64,000 nucleotides of DNA from the NCBI GenBank assembly GCA_038501625.1, contig JAZAYU010000003.1, positions 3,351,001 to 3,415,000 on the forward strand. Reading direction: 5' to 3'. Under the pieces are notes generated by a model that worked only from the letters and a program-made list of their open reading frames with translations, was not told the origin of the DNA and ran no database searches. The DNA is from Corbicula japonica (lineage: Eukaryota > Mollusca > Bivalvia > Venerida > Cyrenidae). Positions 27,190 to 39,300 of the stretch are shown here, piece by piece (the first letter of the stretch is position 1; every line of letters starts with the position of its first letter). The position numbers and the translations under genes are program-made.

Positions 27190-28306
27190 AATATGAACGT
27201 CTCTGGGTGTCTTGGTTGAAATTCAAATCTGGAACTTTCTCCCCCAAATAAGCTACCTGGCTGCTTACTTATCTCCCAAACTGATGACTTGCTTTGAACC
27301 AAAACTTATACAAACAGAAAATTTTGCATAAAATTTCAGAGGGTCCTACATGTAAAAATTTGCAGGCAAGTTTGAGACTAACAACACATTCACAGTCACC
27401 TAATGGTGATCAAATATCAAAGTGCAGGATAAATGTGCATCAAGACTGAGACTGGAACCCAATTCTTGCAGGGCAAGTGCTCTCCTGTCATGAGCTTACA
27501 AGTCACTAACACAGAGCTTTTCATCAGAAAATTGGGAAGAGGCCCTGGCCTTTCCAATTGGGAAATTAATGTGCGATAATTTAATTTTGGGAAAACAAAA
27601 TTAACTGAAAGATGGGTTCTAGTTTATAAAATTGAATAGTTATAAGTATGAAGGATGAAATTTTAAAATTTTTAAAGCCCTGTTACATATCTTCTCCCTT
27701 AATAGTGATGACATTTATCAATATGTACGAAAAAAAGAAAAGGGAGTTATTAATGTGCTGAAGTGCCTTTCTCTGACTATACTTACTAGCTTACTAAGTA
27801 TCACATTAGATCAAGTTCTAACCAGTCTTTAAAGTTTATTAAAAGGGTCATTCATTTGGTTCTGATTTTAACCTATTCACCCCAGTTTTCGAACTTATTT
27901 TTACTGATATTGACAGTTTTAGATCATCCTGTCAAATAAAACGTTGCCCCGGGGCACGGCCAAAGCCTAAAAGGCTCAAGCCTGATTCTGTGATTGTATC
28001 ACTAGGGTGGAAACAATACAAACGTGTAAAAATCTTAACAGTTGTCACGACATTCTTTAATAAAATATAATTCAATTAACTTATATATAGTAGAATAAAG
28101 GGATACAATGACTCCGACAAATGTTTTAACTCATAAACTCAGCTGATATCAACATGTGTTAGCGATGACCGAGAAAAGCCGTCGACCGTTGAGTGGAATT
28201 TCTTTATTAACAATGTAGGTCAATAAATATCAACAATAAAATCTCTGACAGAAACTATTAACAGCTGTAAGAAAACTGTTAGACATATATTATAAAGACT
28301 TCTTAC

Positions 28307-28400
28307 CTTATTCCGCTTTTCAGATCTTTTTTTCAATGATTAAGTTTTCGTAAAATTACTATTTTACAATAGCCGTCTGTTTCCTTCGGTCAGCACGACT
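28307..28400 (-). other. SINHCAF: SINHCAF non-coding first exon (3' boundary supported)
   Basis: A strong donor, aataag|gtaaga, on the minus strand (exon end 28307) matches the acceptor at 26151. The start of transcription is not defined by sequence, so the upstream limit is approximate. Confidence 0.6.
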
Positions 28401-28990
28401 TCAATGATGAATGAATGCGCATGCGTCATGACGCTTTGATATGCAAATATTATTGACGCACACGGAAACAAGTTTTTTTCAATCATAACAATCATATTCA
28501 ACAAATGTGAATGAAAAAAATAGTTTAATTATGTATAATAAACTTTTTATTTATTTTCCTTTCCAAAACAGAAAAATGACAATCAATTATTAGAGATATT
28601 TACCAGAATATGAAACTGCACCAAAAACTACTTTGTTTCCCGTGGTGTTCTATTCTATTTTAAGACCCGCGAGATCTACCGAGATTTCGCTAAGACTTCT
28701 GGGATGTTCACTTTGGAATACGCCATTTTGTACAATTTTTACAGTGATTCCCGCCTGTTCCTGAGTTTCCCTAACATGATTGTTGCATAATAAGGCACAC
28801 GAGTATGCCTTAGTCCCTAAAGAATTTTATTTCTTCCTTTTATCAAATCACTATTCGTTAGTGTTATAATACTGTCTCGGTCAATGTGCAAAAAGACGAG
28901 AACGACACAAACTTGACATGCGATTTGTTTTTACCAAGGTTATGTCCAAAACTACTGACGTATTTTTACCAGCTGGAACCAAGCATTTGT
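28400..28990. promoter_or_regulatory. Divergent promoter between SINHCAF and PPP6R
   Basis: About 0.6 kb separates the first-exon donors of the two genes. It contains an NRF-1-like site TGCGCATGCG at 28416-28425, an overlapping perfect 12 bp palindrome GCGTCATGACGC at 28423-28434, and an octamer ATGCAAAT at about 28441. The CpG content is locally raised relative to the flanks, and there is no obvious TATA box. A cgagat pair occurs near 28670-28685 (cccgcgagatc and accgagatttcg). The sites are motif matches only. Confidence 0.6.
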
Positions 28991-29010
28991 AATATTTTAT
29001 TGTGCTGAAG
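28690..29010 (+). other. Probable PPP6R non-coding first exon
   Basis: A strong donor gctgaag|gtgaga sits at 29010/29011, upstream of the acceptor atttcag at 30317 that opens the ATG exon. The 5' boundary is not visible. Confidence 0.5.
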
Positions 29011-29202
29011 GTGAGACAAATTCAGTGCGTATTTTATTGTAGATAATATACATGGGGCATCACGCCCACCAAATGAAGCTTCAGTCGCTTAATCTCTGCT
29101 TTTAGCACTGAGATATTCACAGTTGTGGTCCCATATCAAGTTAACAGTAAATCTATCAATTGATGTCCATTGAAATAAATCTTATATAGTAAATATTCCT
29201 AC

Positions 29203-29250
29203 CTGTCATTCAGTAAACAATATCCTACCTGTCATTCAGTAAACAACAAG
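29203..29250. repeat. Short tandem duplication
   Basis: The block cctacctgtcattcagtaaa occurs twice, about 24 bp apart, in the first intron of the PPP6R gene. Confidence 0.8.
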
Positions 29251-29261
29251 AAAAGCTTTTA

Positions 29262-29449
29262 TCAGATGTGCACCCAGTGTAGATCCAGAACATCTTGCAC
29301 ATCTTTGCATCCTGGATGGGATCTACAGTGGTGTCATCTTGGTTAGAAATAACTAAATGAACATAAAAGGAAATAGTTCAGGAACAGACAACTGGGCTGA
29401 TCTGGATTTACACTGGTTTTTTGACCGGTTACCAATGTATAAAGGATAT
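29262..29449. repeat. Palindromic MITE copy in PPP6R intron
   Basis: Contains cccagtgtagatccagaaca, a centre with tcatcttggttagaaataac, and gggctgatctggatttacac. The outer TTAA ends are eroded. Confidence 0.7.
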
Positions 29450-30317
29450 ATGCAACTTTTCTAACCACTTGGATAAGTGCTTTATAATGCCCAGGAGGCA
29501 TTGCATATGTTTTCATCTCTGGTTGTACATATTGAGAACTGAAGCGACTTGATTGTTAAGAACATCGGTGATTCCCACTTTTCAGTTAGCAAATATATGT
29601 GTGGTTTATTTCAGGTATCACAGAAATCAAACTTGCATCACTAAGAAGATTAATATATTTTCTGATTTTTAATTCTAATTTCTATCCTGCAGTATTTGGC
29701 GAATAAAATATGAAAAGGGATGATTTTCTAATGCTCAAACTGATTGAAAGTGTTTCCATTTGAATAATCAATTTAAATATATGTTTAAGCATTCTCCCTA
29801 AAATTGTTTGCTAATGAATGATTAAAGAAGCAACACAAGTAAGATAGCTTATGTTTTTCAAGTTTATTTGTTCATCTTTGAAAAAAAACAATACTTCTTT
29901 CGCACAGATTTTAGAAGTAAATAAATATGTGTTACAATGCAAGGATTGTTTAGTATGGTTTTATTCTTTGAGATCACTTCTTCCAGAAAGACATCAACAA
30001 GATATAACTCTAAACACATTTCCATCAATTATTCCATTACATTAAATAAAAAGCTACCACATAAAAAGTGAATTTAAAGACCAAAAGATAAAAGGAAAAA
30101 TTAAATCTTTGGTATTGTTCTAGCCCTTGCATGTATGAAACTGTTTTGAGTTGGTTATTGGAACCCATGTAAGCACTTTGTAAAATTACTTTTTTGAACA
30201 AAGGCTATGTTGTGTATGATGTAAATGAGAAAGAAATTATAAGCTTATTTTTTGGCTTAAGTGAAAGGTTTTTTAACTTGCACAGCTAAGACTTGTATTC
30301 TTCTGTTGCTATTTCAG

Positions 30318-30396
30318 GAATTACTTAAGATCCAAAATGTTTTGGAAATTCAACCTGCTTACTACTTCACACATTGATACACTGTTGGATAAAGAA
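30318..30396 (+). CDS. PPP6R coding exon 1
   Basis: The acceptor is atttcag. 19 nt of 5' UTR precede the ATG at 30337, and the donor is gtaaga. It encodes residues 1-20, the invariant start of the family, so the start codon is secure. Confidence 0.95.
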
Positions 30397-33300
30397 GTAA
30401 GATACATTATTTTATGATGTTGCAATTTCAAATAACAGTCATGTTAGGCCTAGACTCAATTGAACTTTTGTTATAAATTGGAAATACATGGATAGAATTC
30501 CCATTCATGCTAAAATCTGCATAAGTCATGCACAAATTAACATTTGTACTCGTGTTTCCAAAGTCCTTTTGTATGTGTACCCTTAAAAATTTTCCTGACA
30601 GAAATTCACATCATTATCATGTCGATTGCGTACAGAGAATGTAACTTGGGATACACTTGAAATTCCCATTAAATTAATAGCATTATAAATAACAAGTGTC
30701 CATGAGATACTGATGCAGTGCTCTAGTAAGGTTCATCTGTGCACAGCATTGGTATTTCCTATAAACATTCTTCACAATCATTCATGAATGCTATTTATTT
30801 TAGACAGAGTTCAAACATTTCTGTGTTGTATTCTGTGTAACCTTATTATCTAATTTTTTTATGCTTAAATTATTATACTCAACCTGATGATGTTGATGGA
30901 AATATTTGTGTAGTAGGTTTCGTACTAGCAGCCTTGGTAGCTCAGTTGATTGAGCGTCGGCATGGTAAGCCGGAGGTCAAGGTTTAAAACCTGGTTGAGG
31001 CTACTCTTTTTTCAACCCATATCTGCCACATTGGCAAGGCAATTACCCATGTAGCTCCTTTGGGCAAAGCATGCAACTGGGGTTTTTGACCAGGAATCTA
31101 GGTAGACCCTTGCGGACATTTGCCAAGTCATATTGGAAGTGTCTCATATAAGTGGGGAGGAATGTACCAGCGGCCTCGTTAGCTCTGTTGGTAGAGTGTT
31201 CGGGCAGTAAGCCGGTGGTCTGAGGTTCGAATTCAATCCAGGTCTAGGCTGCTATTTCCTACCCAAATCTGCCACATATGGAAATTTGATTTTTATGTCA
31301 TTATTTATTAAGAAAGTTTGTGATTCACTTCTATTTTTCTACAGGATGTTACATTGCATGAACTTATGGATGAAGATGACATTCTTCAAGAGTGCAAAGC
31401 ACAGAACAGAAAACTCATTAATTTGTAAGTCATTTTACAAATTTTGCTTCACCTGAATCCTATATTTGAAAATTTACAATTTATCTTTGGAGGCTACATT
31501 AAACATTAACAATAGTGTGTCACACATTTAATTTTTGTTCCTCACCCTACAGGTTGGATGAAATATAGTTGAGGACTTCCTTCTCTTTATACTTGTAGAT
31601 CAAAATTTCTGTACATTTTGGTGGTTCCACAACATGTATATTTTCTGCTATGTCAGTAATGGTTTACACAGGTCAAAGGTATTAATATGCATTGTAATGA
31701 ATCATTCCCCCCAGACTTGAATAAATTATAGTACATAGAAGCATTTCATGGGTACTATACTATTGCTAGTTGGATGCAAGAGAACTTAAGACCTACTGTA
31801 GGTCACTTCTTCTTCTCTCCTAGAGGAGCAGGAGAAAAGACATGGACGTCATTTGTTGTAATTCATGGCCATCTGATACGAGTCTACACTGTTCTCCTTT
31901 TTTATTCTATAGGTAATTTCTGACCAGAAAGTGACAAGTGTAGATTCTGATCAGATGGCACAAATATGCAAGCTTATCTAGACCTACAGTGTTCGCACAT
32001 GCAGAAAAAAGAACATATGTAGAGTGAAGGCTATATGAAACAAGAATTTGTATGATCAAACTGTTTTAAAAATTTCAGCCTTGTTCTGCCAGAGAACATG
32101 GAAGAGTTGGTGCGGTTGATTACAGAGGAACCAGGTGAAGATGTTGAAGAAAAAATGAGATACAAGTAGGAATTTTTTATTTACTTAACCCTTTCCTCCA
32201 TATATACACATTTTTACGCATGTGCGCCCAGTGTAGATCCAGATCAGCCGGCACATCCATGCCGTCTGATCAAGATCTGCACTGGTCGCATTTTGGTCAT
32301 AAATAACCTTACGAATCAAAAAGCGGACAGTTTAGATCCTGATCAGAGGGCACGGATGTGCCGGCTGATCTGGATCTAAACTGTTTGCCCATGCAATAAA
32401 GGTGTGTCTATGGAGAAAAGGGTTAAATTTTGAGGTTTTCAGAATAACAAATTTTTAATGGGTTCTTGAATTTGTGGTTTTCAACATCCTTACACTTTAA
32501 TAATATGAATTTTGAATCCTTATATCAAACCAGGAAAATTAGTACCCTGCAAATATTAATATATTTGTCATATGTTGATAAAATCCTTCACATAACACAA
32601 ACATTTCAGACTCAGAATTATTTATTTTTATACCCCCACAAACGAAGTTTGAGGGGGTATATAGGAGCGAGCCTGTCGGTCGGTCGGATTCTTCGTTTCC
32701 AGATGATAACTCATGAAAGGCTTGACAGAATTAAATAATTTTTGGTACACAGGTATATCGTCATAAGATACAGGTCAAGTTCGATTTTGGGGCTGGTGGG
32801 ATCAGTGTCAAGGTCACTGTTACTAAAAATAGAAAAATGGTTTCCGGATGATAACTCATGAAACACTTCACAGATTTAATCCTTGTTTGGTAAATAGATG
32901 TAACATCACAAGATACAGGTCAAGTTCGACTTTGGGGTTGGTGGGGTCAATGTCAAGGTCAGTATTACTAAAAATAGAAAAAGGGTTTCCAGATAAAAAC
33001 TCATGAAAAACTTCACAGATTAAATCCTTTTTTGGTACATATATGTAATATCAGAAGATACAGGTCGAGTTCGACTTTGGGGCCTGAGGGGTCAGTGTCA
33101 AGGTCACTGTAACTTAAAAAAGAAAAATTGTTTCTGGACTATAACTCATGAAATACTTCATAGATTTAATTATTTTTTGAGACACAGATGTAACATAACA
33201 AGATAAAGATTAGGTTTGACTTTGGGGCCTGTGGGTTCAAGGTCAAGGTCACTGTTATTTAAACTTCAAAACTTCGTTTCCACTCAGTAACTATAGTTTG

Positions 33301-36300
33301 GAATGAGATTCTTAAATGAAATTTGGTGTATTGATGGTTTTTGTGAAGATGACTTTTGGGATTCAAGGCCTGTGGGGTCAAGGTCACTGTTACTAAAAAT
33401 AGAAAATAAACTGTATGCTCAATAACTTTGGTTCAGAATGAGATATTGTGCTGAAAATTGCTATATAGGTAGTGTCTGTGAAGACGAAACTTGGTATTGA
33501 AATTGGGCCTGATGGGGTCAAGGTCACTGTAACTAAAAATAGCAAAAATGGTTTCTGGATGATTTCTCATAAACAATGTTTGGCACACAGTTCTTAGATA
33601 AAAGTTAGATAAAGGCCACTGTTACTAACATATTTAAACCATTTCTGCTCAATAAATTTAGAAGGAATGAGATATTGTGATGAAACTTGCTGAATATGTG
33701 GCTACTGTGAAGACGACACTTTGGATTGAAAGTGGGGCACATTATGCCATTGATTCGAAGCATTCCCAGTTCAATTATCAAGCATACATGTGGGGGTATT
33801 TAATCACTTTCAGTGATAATTCTAGTTAAATTTGGCAAGACAGGTCTGCATATAACAATCTTTATTACAAAACCAAGTTGAGATACTTTGATGAAAGAAG
33901 TTGAACTTGTGTGTTCAGTTTCTATTGTGCTCATCATTTCATTTTCTTATACAGGGTTGTAGATATAACCGGTGTAGTCAACATAGTATCTTGCACAATG
34001 ATCTAAAGGCATTTCAGAGCAGATTATAAATAGAACTTGTTTATATATTTGACATCAACAGAATTGAATTAACAGCCTTAAATTGATATTTGACTTTATC
34101 AAATTGGAATAAAATAAAACCTGCTAATATTAATGAAGATAGCGAGTTGCTTGAAAGGTAAGAGCTCAAAATGTTGTGTCTCATGATTTTGGATCTTGTG
34201 TTTCATATTTGAAAGTCTTGTTTTGAGTCTAAAAGTCTGTATTTCAATTGATTGCTTAATTGATTTAACTTGTTGAAAAGTTAAAATCAAAATATGAAAA
34301 TGTTGACTTAATGTTTCTAAAGGTACCCAAACACAGCTTGCGAGCTTCTCACTTCTGATGTGTCACAGATCAATGATGCTTTGGCAGGCAATGAAAATCT
34401 TGTGAAGAAACTTTATGCCTTCCTGGACACAGACAAAACCCTCAATCCATTGCTAGCTAGCTTCTTCAGCAAAGTCATGGGGCTCCTAATCACAAGAAAG
34501 AGTGAAATGGTAAATTACTGTTCAAACTATTCTTTGAAATCAGATGTGAATTACTTTTTCACAGTAATGTACCTGTACATGCACACATTTATATTCCCAA
34601 ATTACCAACCCAGCCTTAAAGGATGTGCAGCTTTGATCTCTATTTGCGATAATTTAAGAAGCTTTAACTTAGCTACTGTCCTATGTAAAAGATTTTAATG
34701 ATCATAAATAATTACTAAAATAAAGCTGAAACTTCTGATAAAATTTTTTAATACTTGCAGATACCTTGAGAAAACCTTGCTATCTTATACTGTACAAAGA
34801 ACAAAAATTGTTGTGAGACCATAAATATCCTACTTCGTTACCATTCATTTAATGATTGCATTAGCTTTAACACTAATTTTTGCTCTGATTTTCAGATATT
34901 AGAGTTTTTAAAAGCCAGAGAGGACTTTGTAGGCACCCTGTTACGTCATATCGGAACTTCAGCTATTATGGATTTGCTTCTAAGATTGCTCACATGTATA
35001 GAATCCCCAGAAATCAGACGTGCTATGATAGAGGTTAGTTGTTACCAGTACCTGTAATTTGATTTGCCCAGTTTGGAAATAACTGTCATGGCTAATACTT
35101 ACCAGAGCAAAGAGTAAACATCCAAAAGATGAAACAAAAACTTATTAAGGATGGGTGATTGCAAATTTATCAACATAAATATCATGTTCATTCTTACTGC
35201 AGCGCCATCCCCACTTACTTTATTTTTTGGAATGGCTGACAGGGCTTCAGGGCTTTTTATGCCCCCACAAAGTGGGAGGCATATAGAGTTACACTCGTCC
35301 GTCCGTCCGTACGTCCCCAAATCTTGTGGCATCAACTCCTCCTAAACTATAAGGCGGATTTCTTTCAAACTTGCACAGATGATCAAGCAGGATGTGTAGG
35401 TGATCGTAAAGAAAGGATTTTTTCCTGCGACCATTTTTACCAGAGTTATGGCCCTTTGTTAATTTCAGTTATTAAATCTTGTGGCGTCAACTCCTCCTTA
35501 ACTATAAGGCGGATTTCTTTCAAACTTGCACAGATGATCAAGCAGGATGTGTAGATGATCGTAAAGAAAGGATTTTTTCCTGCGACCATTTATACCAGAG
35601 TTATGGCCCTTTGTTAATTTCAGTTATTAAATCTTGTGGCGTCAACTCCTCCTAAACTATAAGGCGGATTTCTTTCAAACTTGCACAGATGATCAAGCAG
35701 GATGTGTAGATGATCGTAAAGAAAGGATTTTTTCCTGCGACCATTTTTACCAGAGTTATGGCCCTTTGTTAATTTCAGTTATTAAATCTTGTGGCGTCAA
35801 CTCCTCCTAAACTATAAGGCGGATTTCTTTCAAACTTGCACAGATGATCAAGCAGGATGTGTAGATGATCGTAAAGAAAGGATTTTTTCCTGCGACCATT
35901 TTTACCAGAGTTATGGCCCTTTGTTAATTTCAGTTATTAAATCTTGTGGCGTCAACTCCTCCTTAACTATAAGGCGGATTTCTTTCAAACTTGCACAGAT
36001 GATCAAGCAGGATGTGTAGATGATCGTAAAGAAAGGATTTTTTCCTGCGACCATTTATACCAGAGTTATGGCCCTTTGTTAATTTCAGTTATTAAATCTT
36101 GTGGCGTCAACTCCTCCTAAACTATAAGGCGGATTTCTTTCAAACTTGCACAGATGATCAAGCAGGATGTGTAGATGATCGTAAAGAAAGGATTTTTTCC
36201 TGCGACCATTTTTACCAGAGTTATGGCCCTTTGTTAATTTCAGTTATTAAATCTTGTGGCGTCAACTCCTCCTAAACTATAAGGCGGATTTCTTTCAAAC

Positions 36301-39300
36301 TTGCACAGATGATCAAGCAGGATGTGTAGATGATCGTAAAGAAAGGATTTTTTCCTGCGACCATTTTTACCAGAGTTATGGCCCTTTGTTAATTTCAGTT
36401 ATTAAATCTTGTGGCGTCAACTCCTCCTAAACTATAAGGCGGATTTCTTTCAAACTTGCACAGATGATCAAGCAGGATGTGTAGATGATCGTAAAGAAAG
36501 GATTTTTTCCTGTGACCATTTTTACCAGAGTTATGGCTCTTTGTTAATTTCAGTTATTAAATCTTGTGGCGTCAACTCCTCCTAAACTATAAGGCGGATT
36601 TCTTTCAAACTTGCACAGATTTTCAAGCAGGATGTGTAGATGATCGTAAAGAAAGGATTATTTCCTGCGACCATTTATACCAGAGTTATGGCCCTTTGTT
36701 AATTTCAGTAATTAAATCTTGTGGCGTCAACTCCTCCTAAACTATAAAGTGGATTTCTCTCAAACTTGCACAGATGATTAAGCGGAATGTGTAGATGATC
36801 GTAAAGAAAGGATTTTTTCCTGCGACTATTTTTACCAGAGTTATGACCCTTTGTTAATTTCAGTAATTAAATCTTGTAGCATCAACTCCTCATTAACTAT
36901 CTAAGGGATTTCTTTCAAATTTGCACAGATGATCAAGCAGGTTGTGTAGATGATTGTAAAGAAAGGGTTTTTCTTACGGCCATTTTACCAGAGTTATGGC
37001 CCTTTGTTAATTTCAGTGATTTAATCTTGTGGCATCAACTCCTCGTTTACTATTGGATGGATTTCTTTCAAACTTGCTCACATGATCAAGGTGGATGTGC
37101 AGATGATCATAAAGAAGGATTTTTTCCTGCGGCCATATTTACCAGAGTTATGGCCCTTTGTTAATTTCACTTACAAAATTTTGTGGCATCAACTCCACAT
37201 TTTATATTTGGCTGATTTCTTCCAAACTTACACAGATGATTAGACATGATGTTTTAATTGCTGTAAAGGACATTGCCTTGCAACCATTTTCACCAAAGTT
37301 ATGGCCCTTTGTTTATGTTAGTCATTAAATTTTGTGGCTCTTACTCCTCATTCACCACATATTGTTAATACCTAGTACACAATTTTGTTACAAATGTACT
37401 TGCAGCAGTGGGGGCATCAGTGTCCTGAGGACACAGTCTAGTTTTCACCATTTTGGGAATATGACCCATACCCCTGGAATTGGGAAATTTATCGTCGTTT
37501 TGCCAGAAATTAGTAATTTTTTTACCATCATTGGGGAATAACAAGTGTTACTGTTATCTGCTGTTTTTTAATCATTGCCATCCATATTTAATATTGTCAA
37601 TAATTCCTGGCTTAAAGAGCAAAAGATGCAGTGCTGATGCTGTTGTTTTTCATCAGAAATGTTTGTTTTGATTCAACTGGGAATTTTTCTTCTCAAATTG
37701 GGAAAAAAGTATATGTTTTGCCATTGGGAACATGACCGAATAACGGCTATAAAATCAACTGAAAAAAAGCCCTGGGCTTTTTTCTTCTTTAGTAGGAGCC
37801 GTTATGGGCAGCTTCCCGTCAGAAAAATTTCTTTTGAAATCATGCGTTTTTCCCCAAAATGTAACTTTACATCAGGTCTTTTCATTCTCCTTTGGAGAAG
37901 AAATCACGCTCTTTTATGAGCCCTTTCCCCTGGCAATAAAAAAAGCCCTGGCTATTATGTTAAATACAGGCCATCAAAGTGAAAAGGCTTAAATCAATAT
38001 TACATTGCTAAATGTTGATATAGTCATTAGGAGTTCAAGTATGTGTGGAAATAATTACTTCTTGTGAATTAGTGAATTTTGTGCAATCAATATTTTTGTC
38101 GAAGTCTAAACCTCACTTTAAAATTGCATAGCTCTTTGTGGGTGATATAGGGATGGGAGTTGCAAAATGAATAGGTAGGAATTTTTTGTGATCGATTGAT
38201 GGAAAAGGATGAGATAATGGATATTCTGTAAAGAAAACAAAGCAAACTCCTAACATTAGAGAGCCAGTGATGGCTATACCTTTTACAGTTTAAATTTATA
38301 TAACTGTTAATATATAAATTATCACCTGTATTATAAATAGGTCTTTCACTGTTGGCAAACATTTATCAAGGAGAAAATTTCAGATAAAATTTTACAAGCA
38401 ATTGAACACTGGTCAAATTTGTAGTCTAAAGCTGAAAGAAGTTTTCAAGAGCTTCTTCATGGTGATTTTTACCTTTTTGAAAGTTCTTATTTCTGACAGA
38501 TGATATTAATTCAGATATTGTGTATTTACAGTGGTTGAATGAACAACAGATTGTACAGAAGCTAGTCAACTGTATACACAAAGAGTATGATGAAGATGTA
38601 AGTACAGTTCTGTCCTGGATGTTTCTGTTTTACTGGTAACAATACTTCAATCATAAGGGTTCCTGGTACCTAATAGATCTGTGCATCAATTAAAAAGTCA
38701 CCTTTGAATAGTTACACTTATCACAAAGCAAAATAGTGTCACATTATTGAACTGCAATTGCATTTTGCACCTCAAGTATTACAGAATGATGTTGTGTTCA
38801 TTAGACAATTGAAGTTGTTGTGTAATCTTGAGGCTTGATACTTCAATCTCACAAATTCAGATGTATCAGAATGTTAGATCTGATGTTGGCCCGCAAAAAA
38901 ACGTATAGAAGCTATAGCAGTTTTCCCCCAATAATGTATTAATGTATGGAACAAATGTTTATTTCAGATCCACTGTAATTCAGCCCAGAGTTTGTGTGAC
39001 ATTATCCGCCTTGGACGAGAACAAGTGATCCAGCTTCAGGACAGAGCGGATCCAGACCCACTTCTTGCTACAGTAGAAAAGTAATTAATATATGGATCTC
39101 AATATAAGCTTTTATTTATGTTAAACATCTTAGATTTTGAGTGAAGTATGATTTAAACTACAAAAGGTTCTGAATTGGAGAAAAAAAGTATGAATATTTC
39201 TTCGGGAAATATAAGGGTATTATAAGATTATTGAAAGCTTTAGTGAAATATAAGCAGCGTTTTTTTCCTTCTTTAACTACCTCCGCAAAACGGTACCATT

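Larger units (their letters stand above)
30929..31275 (+). mobile_element. Tandem pair of tRNA-derived SINEs
   Basis: Two tRNA-like heads (30931-31001 and 31173-31249) are each followed by a related tail: tcaacccatatctgccacat after the first, and cctacccaaatctgccacat after the second. The shared tail shows these are SINE copies rather than two working tRNA genes. They lie in the intron between PPP6R coding exons 1 and 2. Confidence 0.75.

Noticed and set aside
30931..31001. Functional tRNA-Thr gene
   Set aside because: The non-standard GGT anticodon, many GU pairs, a T-stem mismatch, and a tail shared with a second decayed copy point to a SINE.
35324..36019. Two near-identical 76-codon frames as duplicated genes
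   Set aside because: They are the 155 bp satellite read in one frame; the unit length is not a multiple of three and the frame breaks in each period.
35319..37340. Regular 155 bp repeats as a CRISPR array
   Set aside because: The units are contiguous with no unique spacers, far longer than CRISPR repeats, and sit inside a eukaryotic intron within a transposon-like element.
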